From: DASXUG01 sp964620425
GTDB lineage: Bacteria > Pseudomonadota > Gammaproteobacteria > Burkholderiales > Methylophilaceae
Length of the DNA stretch: 64,000 nucleotides
NCBI GenBank assembly: GCA_964620425.1
Contig: CAZUGV010000003.1
Span: forward strand, 179,764-243,763
Direction of reading: 5' to 3'
This document shows, one piece after another, positions 46,142-55,410 of the stretch. The position numbers and the translations under genes are program-made. Position 1 is the stretch's first letter, and each line of letters starts with the position of its first letter. The notes beneath the pieces are model-generated. The model did not search any database and was not told where the DNA came from. It saw nothing but the letters and a program-made list of their open reading frames with translations.

Positions 46142-46446
46142 AATCTTTAAAGCTAATATTTATTCCTATTCGCTAGTATTATATTCACACAGCAGGTGGC
46201 TAGATTAACGCATTAAGTCTGTAGCTAGCATACAGCTCATTTGTATCAATTTGTATCGTTTCGTGGTTGCGTTACCCGAATCCATTGGCAAGGACGATGA
46301 GGAAACAGCGTATATTGCGTTTTTTGCAATTAGACAAAATTTTTGCAATATAAAGTCTGACTTTAATCACTAATAACCCATGCAGATCAAGTGCCGTTTG
46401 TCCTACCCAATGGCCACGGCGCAATTTACTCAAAGTGTCGAGTGGA
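46142..46446. other. Gene-free spacer next to the RND relic
   Basis: About 305 bases hold no recognisable gene, RNA or clear terminator. The stretch lies at the break point of the truncated RND gene and at the end of the lipid operon. Short motifs such as ttgtatc repeat, without a clear larger pattern. Confidence 0.5.
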
Positions 46447-47763
46447 CTACTTACACGTATAGATCAAAGCTTCACGTCTGTTTTCAGGCTTGACCAATAG
46501 CATATGCACATCCCCCAAAGCGCGCTCTTCAAAGCCGCCTTCACAGTAGCATAAATAAAATTCCCACATGTTGATAAACGTTTCGGGGTAGCCGAGTTGT
46601 CGCACCTGGTGGATATTGGCAAAAAAGTTTTCGCGCCAACCGGCTAGGGTGGTGGCGTAGTGTGGGCCGATGTCTTCTAGGTTAAGTAGCCTTAAATTGG
46701 TGGCGCGGGTGAGGCTATCAAGCATGGCGGTGACAGAGGGGATGCAACTGCCAGGGAAAATATAGCGTTGAATAAAATCAACCGATTTAAGGGCTGATGC
46801 ATAGCGTTGGTCGGCAATGGTAATGGCTTGCAATAGCATTATGCCGTTGGGTTTGAGTAGCTGGCTGCATTGTTTGAAATAGGTGTCATAAAACTGGTGG
46901 CCGACCGCTTCTATCATTTCAATGGAGACTAGTTTGTCGTATTGCCCCTGCAAATCACGGTAATCTGTGAGTAGTAGGGTGATTTGGTCTGATAGCCCTG
47001 CAGCTTCAACGCGTTGCTTTGCTAAGGCGTATTGTTGTTGTGAGATGGTGGTGGTGGTGACTTTGCAGCCATAATGTTTGGCGGCGTAAATGGCAAACCC
47101 ACCCCAGCCTGTTCCTATCTCTACCACATGGTCGTGCGCGTTCAGTTGCAGTTTCTGACAAATGCGTTCTAGCTTGGCGAGTGATGCTTGTTCAAGTGTC
47201 GCATCCGCAGTTTCAAAAATGGCGGCGGAGTACATCATGCTGGGGTCTAGCATCAACTGAAAAAAGTCATTGCCTAAATCATAATGCGCTGAGATGTTGC
47301 GTTTGCTGCCTTGTTGCGTATTGCGGTTGAGGGTGTGCAGCCATTTTTGAATAGGGCGGGTGAGGCTGGCAAAGCCTGTTTCAATGTTGTCGAGTAAATC
47401 TTGGTTACGCACCATTAAGCGTATTAAATCTGTCAGGTTGTCGCAGGTGAAATAGCCTTGCATATAGGCTTCGCCTGCGCCGATTGAGCCACCAAACACC
47501 ACTTCACCATAAAAGCGGCTATCTAAAATATTGAGTTTGACGTTAATAGGCGCGAGAGATGTGGTAGATGCTACTGTGCCAGATGCATTGTGGCGACCAA
47601 AAGTGACGGTATGGTTGTTTTCAACGAGCGTGATAGAGCCATGTTGTAACGGTTCCAGTCGTTTGAATAACAGGTTTTTTGCCAGTGAATCTAAATACCG
47701 AGGCTTAGGGGTAAAGCCAGAGATGAGTTCAATTTTGCGTGTGTTTTCAGTCGTGTTGTTCAT
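46447..47763 (-). CDS. Cyclopropane-fatty-acyl-phospholipid synthase family methyltransferase (copy 1)
   Basis: The 438-residue protein has the CFA-synthase SAM motif HDHVVEIGTGWGGFAIYAAKHYGCKVTTTTISQQQYALAKQRV, and SIEMIEAVGHQFYDTYF and FIQRYIFPGSCIPS catalytic-loop segments. A CFA synthase transfers a methylene from SAM to a phospholipid double bond. It is the last gene of the minus-strand lipid row, two or three bases after the DUF1365 gene. It may make a cyclopropane or a methylated fatty acid. Confidence 0.87.
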   Translation of the reverse strand: MNNTTENTRKIELISGFTPKPRYLDSLAKNLLFKRLEPLQHGSITLVENNHTVTFGRHNASGTVASTTSLAPINVKLNILDSRFYGEVVFGGSIGAGEAYMQGYFTCDNLTDLIRLMVRNQDLLDNIETGFASLTRPIQKWLHTLNRNTQQGSKRNISAHYDLGNDFFQLMLDPSMMYSAAIFETADATLEQASLAKLERICQKLQLNAHDHVVEIGTGWGGFAIYAAKHYGCKVTTTTISQQQYALAKQRVEAAGLSDQITLLLTDYRDLQGQYDKLVSIEMIEAVGHQFYDTYFKQCSQLLKPNGIMLLQAITIADQRYASALKSVDFIQRYIFPGSCIPSVTAMLDSLTRATNLRLLNLEDIGPHYATTLAGWRENFFANIHQVRQLGYPETFINMWEFYLCYCEGGFEERALGDVHMLLVKPENRREALIYTCK

Positions 47764-47766
47764 GGT

Positions 47767-48564
47767 TTACGGTTTGCTAGCGTTAGGGTGGGGGATAAAC
47801 GGCACGCGCTTTAACCATAGCAAAAGCGCGTTCCAATAAATGGCGGCGATGACTTTAAGTGTCATAAAAGGGTGTTGAATCAATAACCAATTAAGTGCAC
47901 GCTCGTTAATTTCCTGCCGTTGCAAGGAAAGTGTCGCGTTAAAAATCTCAGCGCCGTTTTGTTTGTTTTTCATATGAATGAGGCAATGGTCAGCTTCAAG
48001 TTGGAATGACCATTCGTAATCAATATCCATCGGCATAAACGGCGAGACATGAAAATCTTTACGCATTTTAAATGTGCTAACTTTGCCTTGTGTGGAGTTT
48101 TTTACGGTTTTTTCTGAATTAAAATCATGCACATAGGCGTAATCTTCACCCCAAGGCGTGTTGGTGATATGGCTCACAATGGCTTGTAGGGTGATGCCAT
48201 CGGCTTCAAAGCAAAAGTAAAAGCTGACAGGGTTAAAGCAATGACCAAAATAGCGCATATTGGTGAGTAGGCGTATTGCACCAGGGGGCGCTTGACCTGT
48301 GGCTTGTTCTACTAATTGGGATATTGCTGTGTGGAGCGGTGTTTCGGGTGCGCCGAAATAATCTTCGCGTTTAAACCACGCCCAATTTTTACTGAGATAA
48401 GACCAGCGTTTAAACCCATTAAACAAGGTGGGGAGTTCTTGTAAATCTAAATACATCATAAATACGTTGTATTTGAATTGATGTGGTTTGGGTGAAAAAC
48501 GGTGGTGCGTGACCCAGCCTGTATAAATCGCGCTTTCCAAAGGTTTAGCGTTGGGCATGGGCAA
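47767..48564 (-). CDS. DUF1365 family protein
   Basis: The 265-residue protein begins ESAIYTGWVTHHRFSPKPHQFKYNVFMMYLDLQELP, contains RLLTNMRYFGHCFNPVSFYFCFE and HVSPFMPMDIDYEW. These are DUF1365 (COG3496) hallmarks. In many proteobacteria this family lies between a COG2907-type flavoprotein and a CFA-synthase-like gene, exactly as here. No catalytic role is proven. It overlaps the flavoprotein gene by 20 bases. Confidence 0.88.
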   Translation of the reverse strand: MPMPNAKPLESAIYTGWVTHHRFSPKPHQFKYNVFMMYLDLQELPTLFNGFKRWSYLSKNWAWFKREDYFGAPETPLHTAISQLVEQATGQAPPGAIRLLTNMRYFGHCFNPVSFYFCFEADGITLQAIVSHITNTPWGEDYAYVHDFNSEKTVKNSTQGKVSTFKMRKDFHVSPFMPMDIDYEWSFQLEADHCLIHMKNKQNGAEIFNATLSLQRQEINERALNWLLIQHPFMTLKVIAAIYWNALLLWLKRVPFIPHPNASKP

Positions 48565-49792
48565 AATGTTCTAATGCTTGCAAGGCGCTATATGCGCCAT
48601 CTTCATGAAAGCCATTGCGCCAGTAAGCGCCAGCATAGCAAGTACGGTTTTTGCCACTGATGCTGGCATGTTGTGCTTGCGCGGTTATCCCTGCAGGCGT
48701 GTAAACGGGGTGGTGGTACTGCAAGCGTTTGATAACTTTGGCTTCATCAATCTCTGCGGTATGGTTTAGCGTGACTAAAAATGGTTCTGGCGAGGTGAGG
48801 CTTTGCAGAATATTCATATTGTAAGTGACCGCAGAACGACCAATAGGTGTTTTAGTGAGGTGGTAGTTCCAAGCTGCCCACGCTAGCTTGCGCTTAGGCA
48901 TGAGGCTGGCATCGGTGTGTAACACGATGTCGTTCAACTGGTAGGGTATTGCGCCTAATATTGCTTGTTCTTGCGCCGTAGCATCGCCCAGTAGTGTTAA
49001 GGCTTGGTCGCTATGGCAGGCAAAGAACACCCAGTCAAAAGTTTCTGCATCTCGATTTTTAGCTTTGATGGTGACTTGGTTGTTGTTCCGCGTCACTTGC
49101 TCAATCGGCGTGTTGAGCAAGATTTTATCTTTGAACCCTGCTGTGAGTTTTTCTGCATAACGTGCTGAGCCGCCTTGAATTACGCGCCACTGTGGCCTGT
49201 CATTGACCGATAACATGCCGTGGTTGTGAAAGAAACGGATAAAAAATTTGGCAGGGAAGCTAAACATTTGGTTCGGATCAGCCGACCAAATCGCTGAACC
49301 CATTGGGATAATGTATTGATGGATAAAGGCTTGGCCATAACCATGTTGCTCTAAATAATCGCCAAAGGTTATTTCTGTACCAGTGTCTTTCAATAACTCA
49401 GGCGCTTCTTTGTTAAAGCGCAAAATATCTTGAATCATGCCGATAAATCTAGGGCTGACTAAGTTGCGACGTTGCGCAAATAGGCTGTTGAGTGATGTGC
49501 CGTTGTATTCCAGCCCTGTGTTCTCATCACGCACGCTAAAGCTCATCAAGCTGGCTTGAGTGACGACGCCTAATTTATCGAGCATTTGAATGAAGTTTGG
49601 ATAAGTGCGGTCGTTGTAAACGATAAAGCCCGTATCAATTTGATAGCTTTGACCAAATTTTTCTACGGTGTGCGTATGCGTGTGGCCGCCAATATGGCTT
49701 CCTGCCTCAAATACCATGATGTCGTGCTGTTGGTGCAAATGCCAAGCAATGGTGTTGCCAGCAATGCCGCTACCTATAATTGCGATTTTCAT
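48545..49792 (-). CDS. FAD-dependent oxidoreductase (COG2907, amine-oxidase-like)
   Basis: The 415-residue flavoprotein begins KIAIIGSGIAGNTIAWHLHQQHDIMVFEAGSHIGGHTHTHTVE, and has DTGFIVYNDRTYPNFIQML, QGGSARYAEKLTAGF and NRTCYAGAYWRNGFHEDGAYSALQALE. This is the COG2907 family encoded beside DUF1365 and CFA-synthase-like genes. It may oxidise or desaturate a methylated acyl chain; that is inference from neighbours. Confidence 0.86.
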   Translation of the reverse strand: MKIAIIGSGIAGNTIAWHLHQQHDIMVFEAGSHIGGHTHTHTVEKFGQSYQIDTGFIVYNDRTYPNFIQMLDKLGVVTQASLMSFSVRDENTGLEYNGTSLNSLFAQRRNLVSPRFIGMIQDILRFNKEAPELLKDTGTEITFGDYLEQHGYGQAFIHQYIIPMGSAIWSADPNQMFSFPAKFFIRFFHNHGMLSVNDRPQWRVIQGGSARYAEKLTAGFKDKILLNTPIEQVTRNNNQVTIKAKNRDAETFDWVFFACHSDQALTLLGDATAQEQAILGAIPYQLNDIVLHTDASLMPKRKLAWAAWNYHLTKTPIGRSAVTYNMNILQSLTSPEPFLVTLNHTAEIDEAKVIKRLQYHHPVYTPAGITAQAQHASISGKNRTCYAGAYWRNGFHEDGAYSALQALEHFAHAQR

Positions 49793-50703
49793 GTGCTAAT
49801 TCTGCGGCTATTTCGAATTTCTGTGGGCACTTTACGCAGTTGCCAGATTAACCCCAAGCTGGCGAGCAGTTTCAACCCATAATAAGTGAAGTCGATTTCC
49901 CACCAGTAAAAACCTTGCCTAGCCGCGCCTGGGTAGTGATGATGGTTGTTATGCCAGCCTTCACCTAGCGTGAAGAGTGCAATCCAAAAATTGTTGCGGC
50001 TATCATCTTGGGTGGCGTAACGACGTTTACCCCAAACGTGGGCTAGCGAGTTTACAGTGAAGGTCATGTGGTAAACCGCAACAGTTGAAATAGCAAAGCC
50101 CCACACTAAAAGTTGTGCGCCATTGGTGTTTAGGTATGGATGTTCATTTTCTAACCAAACGCCTAGGCAGTACAGCGTCAAGCCAAGCACAATGGGCGCA
50201 AAAGCATCAAAGCGGTCTAAAAAACGTAACTCTGGATATTGATTTAAATCTTTGACACGTTCGGTATCGGTGACAAAGTTTTTGTTGGCTAAAAACCAAC
50301 CCAGATGGCTCCATATAAATCCATGCTGCACGGGCGAGTGGGCATCTTGCAGTTTGTCTGAATAAGCATGATGATGACGATGGTGCGATGCCCACCATAG
50401 CGGGCCACGTTGCGCGGCTGTCGCGCCTAAAAATGCAAAAATAAATTGCATCAGCCGACTGGTTTTAAACGCTTTGTGCGCGAAATATCGATGATAAAAC
50501 CCAGTAATGGCAAACATGCGAAGCGCATACAACACCAATGAAACGATAACGGCTGTAACACTGACCTCAACCCAAATCACACCCAAGCAGGCGAGGTGAA
50601 TTGCGATAAACGGTAGAACTCGAATGAGTTCAATCTCATCTCCATTGCTGTTAGAGGTTTTTGCGTTGTTATCGAACCAAGTGATGATGTTTTTTAAAAT
50701 CAT
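49789..50703 (-). CDS. Membrane fatty-acid desaturase (delta-9 type)
   Basis: The 304-residue membrane protein carries the His boxes HRYFAHKAF, HHRHHHAYSD and GEGWHNNHHHYPGAARQGF for the di-iron centre, the acyl-CoA/acyl-lipid desaturase pattern. Hydrophobic helices include IHLACLGVIWVEVSVTAVIVSLVLYAL. Its end overlaps the flavoprotein start. It probably makes the unsaturated chains used by the methyltransferases. Confidence 0.92.
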   Translation of the reverse strand: MILKNIITWFDNNAKTSNSNGDEIELIRVLPFIAIHLACLGVIWVEVSVTAVIVSLVLYALRMFAITGFYHRYFAHKAFKTSRLMQFIFAFLGATAAQRGPLWWASHHRHHHAYSDKLQDAHSPVQHGFIWSHLGWFLANKNFVTDTERVKDLNQYPELRFLDRFDAFAPIVLGLTLYCLGVWLENEHPYLNTNGAQLLVWGFAISTVAVYHMTFTVNSLAHVWGKRRYATQDDSRNNFWIALFTLGEGWHNNHHHYPGAARQGFYWWEIDFTYYGLKLLASLGLIWQLRKVPTEIRNSRRIST

Positions 50704-50713
50704 AAGCGCGGCG

Positions 50714-51247
50714 TTATCTTGGTTGTTGTGGAATTTTAACCAGTTGTGTGATGTCGTAACCCATGGTTTGGGTACGCTGAACTAGCTTGTTATATTGTTC
50801 ATCGCTCAGGTTGGGTGTTCTTGCCATTAGCCACACATAATCTCGGGCAGATCTGCCGATAATGGTTTCCTGATATTGTTCATCGACATAACTAATGCGG
50901 TATTCGGCTTTGATTGGCCAGATAAATTGCATACCCCACACCGCGTTACCCGTGTTTTCCACCACAAAACCTTTGGGGTTGTAGCGTTTCGCTTCACCAG
51001 TAAAGCTACCTTTATTGAAGGTGAAAACCGTGTCAATGGTTCCATCGCTATTCAATGAGTAAGTTTCCACCCCGTTATAGACATCTTTTTCGATAAAAGT
51101 GGGGATACAGGCAATGACATACCATTTGCCCATAAAACGATTCAAATCCACTTGTTTCATGGTTTCAATGGGCTGCACGGTGCTACAGGCTGAAATTAGA
51201 CTGCATACTAGCGAGATTGTAGCGCAAGTTTTTTGTTTGTTATTCAT
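50714..51247 (-). CDS. Outer-membrane lipocalin (Blc-like lipoprotein)
   Basis: The 177-residue protein has a lipobox (SLISAC), the lipocalin start LNRFMGKWYVIACIPTFIEK, and YNPKGFVVENTGNAVWGMQFIWPIKAEYRISYV, ending in LMARTPNLSDEQYNKLV. Blc-like lipocalins bind fatty acids or lysophospholipids at the outer membrane. Its place in this operon suggests carriage of the modified lipid. Confidence 0.92.
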   Translation of the reverse strand: MNNKQKTCATISLVCSLISACSTVQPIETMKQVDLNRFMGKWYVIACIPTFIEKDVYNGVETYSLNSDGTIDTVFTFNKGSFTGEAKRYNPKGFVVENTGNAVWGMQFIWPIKAEYRISYVDEQYQETIIGRSARDYVWLMARTPNLSDEQYNKLVQRTQTMGYDITQLVKIPQQPR

Positions 51248-51264
51248 ATTGAAACCTGTCTTGT

Positions 51265-51894
51265 TTACTGTAAGGAGTATGCCACTTTATGACCATCTGG
51301 CGTAGTGGATTGTAATGCAACCCATTCACCATTGTTGTCATACCAGAGGTCAATTTTAAACTTAATTGTTTCAATTACGTGATGTTTCACTGGCACGCTT
51401 GCACCGCGTACTACAAGGTTTTCATCCCCCATAAATTTAATTTTGCTGTCTAAATAATCCCCAGTTTGCGGGTTAAGTAGCTGGGTTTGAAATAAAAGTT
51501 TGGGGTTCCAATAAGCGAAAGTCATGATGCAGTTGCCAAATGGCGGGGTTTTCTTGGGGGCTGTTAAAACAAAAACACCATCGGTTTGTTGCCCAGCTAC
51601 TTTTTTCTCATCTCCGTTATCATTGGTACTGGCGTTTAATCCTTGCAAGCAATCTTGTTGCCAACGCTCTTCGGCTTTATGTGTATAACGATAAGCGGTA
51701 ATGCCTAAAATTTTGTATTTAAAGTTGGCTTCACTTATCAGGGTTTTTTGAGCGCCATCGCTACTTAGTTTGAATGTATGATTGCCAAATGGTTTGCCAT
51801 CAAGGCTGACATTAAATCGCCACTCTTGTGCTGTAGCTGGTAGCGAAATGATTGTAAGCAAGAGTATCAGAGTATTTTTTAATAAAACCGTCAT
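51265..51894 (-). CDS. Exported DUF3108/DUF6134-like protein
   Basis: ATG 51894 has AAAGG upstream; the upstream TTG at 51900 would overlap the previous stop. A signal peptide (LLKNTLILLLTIISLPATAQ) leads to a mature protein starting EWRFNVSLDGKPFGNHTF. Motifs HKAEERWQQDCLQGLNASTNDNGDEKK and PFGNCIMTFAYWNPKLL resemble periplasmic DUF3108/DUF6134 proteins found with lipid-modification genes. No catalytic residues can be assigned. Confidence 0.78.
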   Translation of the reverse strand: MTVLLKNTLILLLTIISLPATAQEWRFNVSLDGKPFGNHTFKLSSDGAQKTLISEANFKYKILGITAYRYTHKAEERWQQDCLQGLNASTNDNGDEKKVAGQQTDGVFVLTAPKKTPPFGNCIMTFAYWNPKLLFQTQLLNPQTGDYLDSKIKFMGDENLVVRGASVPVKHHVIETIKFKIDLWYDNNGEWVALQSTTPDGHKVAYSLQ

Positions 51895-51896
51895 TA

Positions 51897-52679
51897 TCAA
51901 TCACCTTTTTTCGGTTTTAATGGGATAAATGCACTGGTGCGCTTAATGTAATCGGCATAGGCGGGTCTTCTTGTTGCAATGTCGGCTTCTAACAGTTTTA
52001 CGCCTGTGACTTTGACTAATAAAAATGTCATAAAAATGGGGGAAATTACACTCCACCAAGCCCCAGCCGCCAAAGCAATGCAAAAGTAGCCCCACCAAAT
52101 ACAAGATTCGCCAAAATAATTTGGGTGGCGAGTATAGCGCCATACCCCAGTATCTAATACTTTGCCGTGATTGCTAGGCTTGGATTTAAAGCGTGCCAGC
52201 TGTAAATCACCAATTACCTGAAAGCCCATCCCTATTAGCCACAAGCCTAATCCCACGCCATCAAACCAGTTGAGTTGGGTGCTTGTTGATTGCATTGCTG
52301 TTTGTAGTGGCAATGAGATAATCCACGCTAATACAGCTTGCAACAAAAACACCAAATACACACTTTTGTATTCAAAATTAGGTTCATTGCGTGCGCGTAT
52401 GGCTTGGTAGCGTGCATCTTCAGATTTGCCGTGGTTGCGCCAATGTAAGTATCCTGAAAGTCTAATCGACCACACGCTGACCAGCGTTAACACCAACCAA
52501 GCGCGTGGTGATAATTGCGGTAAATAAAATAGATTAACTAAGCAAGTGAGAAGGAAAAATAACGCCCATAAACTATCGACTAGCGTGACGTTGCGCGGCT
52601 TGAGTGATAACAGCCAGCCAAACACCGCAAATGCAGATAAATAGGCGAGTGTTGTGAAGTACATAGTGCTTGAGAGCAT
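51897..52679 (-). CDS. DUF1295 membrane protein (steroid-reductase/ICMT-like fold)
   Basis: The 260-residue protein has several membrane helices and the C-terminal DTGVWRYTRHPNYFGESCIWWGYFCIAL, which is the RHPNYFGE motif of DUF1295 (COG3752) and of the isoprenylcysteine methyltransferase/3-oxo-steroid reductase fold. It may reduce or modify a lipid substrate with NADPH or SAM. AAGGAAAAA precedes its ATG. Confidence 0.9.
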   Translation of the reverse strand: MLSSTMYFTTLAYLSAFAVFGWLLSLKPRNVTLVDSLWALFFLLTCLVNLFYLPQLSPRAWLVLTLVSVWSIRLSGYLHWRNHGKSEDARYQAIRARNEPNFEYKSVYLVFLLQAVLAWIISLPLQTAMQSTSTQLNWFDGVGLGLWLIGMGFQVIGDLQLARFKSKPSNHGKVLDTGVWRYTRHPNYFGESCIWWGYFCIALAAGAWWSVISPIFMTFLLVKVTGVKLLEADIATRRPAYADYIKRTSAFIPLKPKKGD

Positions 52680-52723
52680 TTTTTCCTTGTTCTTGCTTGT
52701 TGTAATTAAAAATGATTAAACGA

Positions 52724-53239
52724 TTATTGGGTGCGGGATTTGCAGGTGGCTAGTTTAAATAACAGCCACATGGCGAAACCCCAGCCAATCGCCAAATAAA
52801 TCATGCTGGCTTGCATATTGACAATCTGCATCGCGCCTAAGCGCGCACCGCCCCAATACGCTAATGGGCCTGAGATTGCACCAAGCAAAATGCTGAGTAA
52901 AGGTTTTGGTTTTAACCAAGCCAAACTGATATTGAGCGTGGTTGCAAGCATTGCCCATAGCGCTAGCATCCATGCTGGGGCTAAAGCATCGCTCCAATAG
53001 GGCATGGTGTTAAAGCTAATCCAACCCATCTGGACGGGAACTGCATCAAATATCAAACCGATGGCTAGTGCACTCAAAACCAAGCGAAAATCTAAGCCAC
53101 GATTTTTGCTCATATATAGTTGCAATATTAGGTTTAAGCCCGCAACGGCAACGCCATACCACGCCAGATTGTGCGCGCCACCTAGCACACATGCAAACCA
53201 GCTAATCTGGAAGCATACAAAGTTGATGAGTACATTCAT
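52724..53239 (-). CDS. DUF2878 membrane protein
   Basis: The 171-residue protein has about five hydrophobic helices and the pattern NFVCFQISWFACVLGGAHNLAWYGV, LIFDAVPVQMGWISF and MLALWAMLATTLNISLAWL, which fits DUF2878. Function is unknown; members recur beside CFA-synthase-like genes. It overlaps the start of the adjacent CFA-like gene's stop by ATGA. Confidence 0.82.
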   Translation of the reverse strand: MNVLINFVCFQISWFACVLGGAHNLAWYGVAVAGLNLILQLYMSKNRGLDFRLVLSALAIGLIFDAVPVQMGWISFNTMPYWSDALAPAWMLALWAMLATTLNISLAWLKPKPLLSILLGAISGPLAYWGGARLGAMQIVNMQASMIYLAIGWGFAMWLLFKLATCKSRTQ

Positions 53240-54282
53240 GCGGCTGGTTTTTCAAACAAATAGTGGCTTACCCACCACTCTTGACCATTGTTGTAGCCAA
53301 ATAACTCTGCACATGCCATAAAAAAGATACGCCAGCGCTGACGCCAAATCTGAGTGTGTTCTACGCCGTAAGTGCTGTTCAAAATGGCGGTCACCTCGTC
53401 ATAGTGCGCGTCCATATTTTTAAGCCAAGCATTGGCAGTTTTCTCGTAGTGTGTGCCATCCCAGCGCCATTGTTGAATCAGTTTTAAATCGGTTTGGAAG
53501 CGAGTAGGCGTGTCGTCGCTGGGCATAAACCCCCCAGAAAAAAACAGAGCGCTCATCCAGTCATCATCACCTTTGACCTCGAATGCATAAGGCGTGCTAC
53601 GGTGACAAAAAATATGTTTAAAGAACTTGCCGCCAGGCTTGAGCCAGTCATGCACTTTTTTATAGAGCACTTCGTAATTGCGCATGTGCTCAAACATTTC
53701 TACCGAGACAATTCGGTCAAATTGTTGTTGAATATCAAAGGTATTCATATCGCAGGTAATCACCTGTACATTGTTTAATCCTCTGTTTTTGGCAGTTTGT
53801 GTGATGAAATCCCGCTGGGAATTTGAGTTGGATACTGCAGTAATTTGGCTGTTTGGAAAGTGCTTTGCCATCCATAAGGTGAGCGAACCCCAGCCACAAC
53901 CAAGCTCTAAAATTGTTTGACCATCCACCAGTTGTGCGTGTTCGCAGGTGGCTTTTAGTGCTAAAGCCTCTGCTTCGTTTAGGTTTTGAGTGTCGCTACC
54001 CCAATAACAGCTACTGTATTTTCGGTTGTCGCCTAAAACGTATTCAAAAAACTTGGCGGGTACTTCGTAATGTTGCTCATTCGCTTTTTCAGGTAGTGGG
54101 GCGATAGGGGCGCGTTTCATGGACTCAAAAAACGACTCTCGTAAGGCACTTGATTGTTCACAGTCGTGGGAATAAATCTCTGTTAATCGTGTTTCGCTTA
54201 ATCTTCTGATGCCAGCACGTACAATCGCGTCTGGCATAATCCCTTGTTCTGAAAGTGAAATCGCGAGTTGTGTAATCCCCAT
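53236..54282 (-). CDS. CFA-synthase family methyltransferase (copy 2)
   Basis: I use ATG 54282 (MGITQLAISLSEQGIMPD), preceded by TTAGGA, instead of the frame's first ATG at 54372; this gives 348 residues. The SAM motif is ILELGCGWGSLTLWMAKHFPNSQITAVSNSNSQRDFI, with SVEMFEHMRNYEVL and KHIFCHRSTPYAFE. It is only distantly like copy 1 and belongs to the COG2230 branch that has unclear chemistry. It heads the nine-gene operon. Confidence 0.87.
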   Translation of the reverse strand: MGITQLAISLSEQGIMPDAIVRAGIRRLSETRLTEIYSHDCEQSSALRESFFESMKRAPIAPLPEKANEQHYEVPAKFFEYVLGDNRKYSSCYWGSDTQNLNEAEALALKATCEHAQLVDGQTILELGCGWGSLTLWMAKHFPNSQITAVSNSNSQRDFITQTAKNRGLNNVQVITCDMNTFDIQQQFDRIVSVEMFEHMRNYEVLYKKVHDWLKPGGKFFKHIFCHRSTPYAFEVKGDDDWMSALFFSGGFMPSDDTPTRFQTDLKLIQQWRWDGTHYEKTANAWLKNMDAHYDEVTAILNSTYGVEHTQIWRQRWRIFFMACAELFGYNNGQEWWVSHYLFEKPAA

Positions 54283-54411
54283 GTTTTTCCTAACTAGTTG
54301 AGTAATCATGTAATTTAAAATTTCTGATATCGTCTGACAGCGATCAGGTAAAATTTGTTCACCTTGATTCAAAAAATACCTCTAAACATTAGCTATGCTT
54401 AATCTGTTCTC

Positions 54412-55410
54412 GTGACCAATATACGCAATATAACCGATATTCAACTAGCATTTTCCGCGCCATATTGGCTACCTACGGGGCATTTGCAAACGATTTATCC
54501 CGCCTTGTTCGTAAAGTTGCAAAATGTGAGTTATCACCGTGAGCGGTGGGAGTTAGATGATGGCGACTTTATTGATGTGGATTGGGTGAATGCCGATAAT
54601 ATGCTTTCTGCTCATCCTCCAACCGTGGTGTTATTTCACGGCTTAGAAGGTAGTTCGCACAGTCACTATAGCAAAGCGTTGATGGCTGAAGTGATTCAAA
54701 AAGGTTGGCGCGGTGTAGTAATTCATTTTAGAGGCTGTTCAGGCGAACCCAATCGATTACCACGAGCTTATTTTGCAGGTGATAGTGCTGAGGTTGAAAT
54801 GATGCTAACGCGCGTGCAATCAGCTGTCGGCAGTTCACCCATTTATGCAGTTGGGGTGTCATTAGGCGGCAATGCTTTGCTTAAGTGGTTAGGCGAAAAG
54901 GGTGCACACGCAGGGCTTTGGGTGGCAAAAGCCGCCGCAGTCTCTGCGCCAATGGATTTGGGCGCAGCTGCTAAAAGATTGGGTTCTGGGCTGGATCGTT
55001 GGTTATATACGCCGATGTTTGTTAAAACGATGAAGGCAAAAGCCTTAGCCAAAACGCAGCGGTTTCCCAACATTTTAGAAATTGAAAAAGTGAATAATGC
55101 AAACACCATTCACGAGATGGATAGGTATGTTACGGCAGTACTGCATGGTTTTGAAAATGAAGTGGATTATTACGCTAAAAATGCATCCAAACCTTGGTTG
55201 CCGTATATTACTGTGCCTACCTTAATCATGAATGCAAAAAATGACCCATTTATTCCTGCGCAAAGTTTACCTTTGATAGCTGAAGTTTCTTCAACTGTTA
55301 CTTTAGAGTATCCACAAGAGGGCGGGCATGTGGGGTTTGTACATGCGCCGTTCCCAGGTCGTATTGATTGGCTTCCTAAGCGCTTATTAAGTTTCTTTGC
55401 TGCTGAGTAG
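54412..55410 (+). CDS. YheT-family alpha/beta hydrolase
   Basis: The 332-residue protein has PYWLPTGHLQTIYPALF at the start, HGLEGSSHSHYSKALM, RGCSGEPNRLPRAYFAGDSAEVEMML and nucleophile GVSLGGNALLKWLGE, the YheT/COG0429 pattern, with a late GGHVGF histidine. The start is a GTG with no clear ribosome-binding site. It diverges from the lipid operon. Substrate unknown. Confidence 0.9.
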   Translation: MTNIRNITDIQLAFSAPYWLPTGHLQTIYPALFVKLQNVSYHRERWELDDGDFIDVDWVNADNMLSAHPPTVVLFHGLEGSSHSHYSKALMAEVIQKGWRGVVIHFRGCSGEPNRLPRAYFAGDSAEVEMMLTRVQSAVGSSPIYAVGVSLGGNALLKWLGEKGAHAGLWVAKAAAVSAPMDLGAAAKRLGSGLDRWLYTPMFVKTMKAKALAKTQRFPNILEIEKVNNANTIHEMDRYVTAVLHGFENEVDYYAKNASKPWLPYITVPTLIMNAKNDPFIPAQSLPLIAEVSSTVTLEYPQEGGHVGFVHAPFPGRIDWLPKRLLSFFAAE

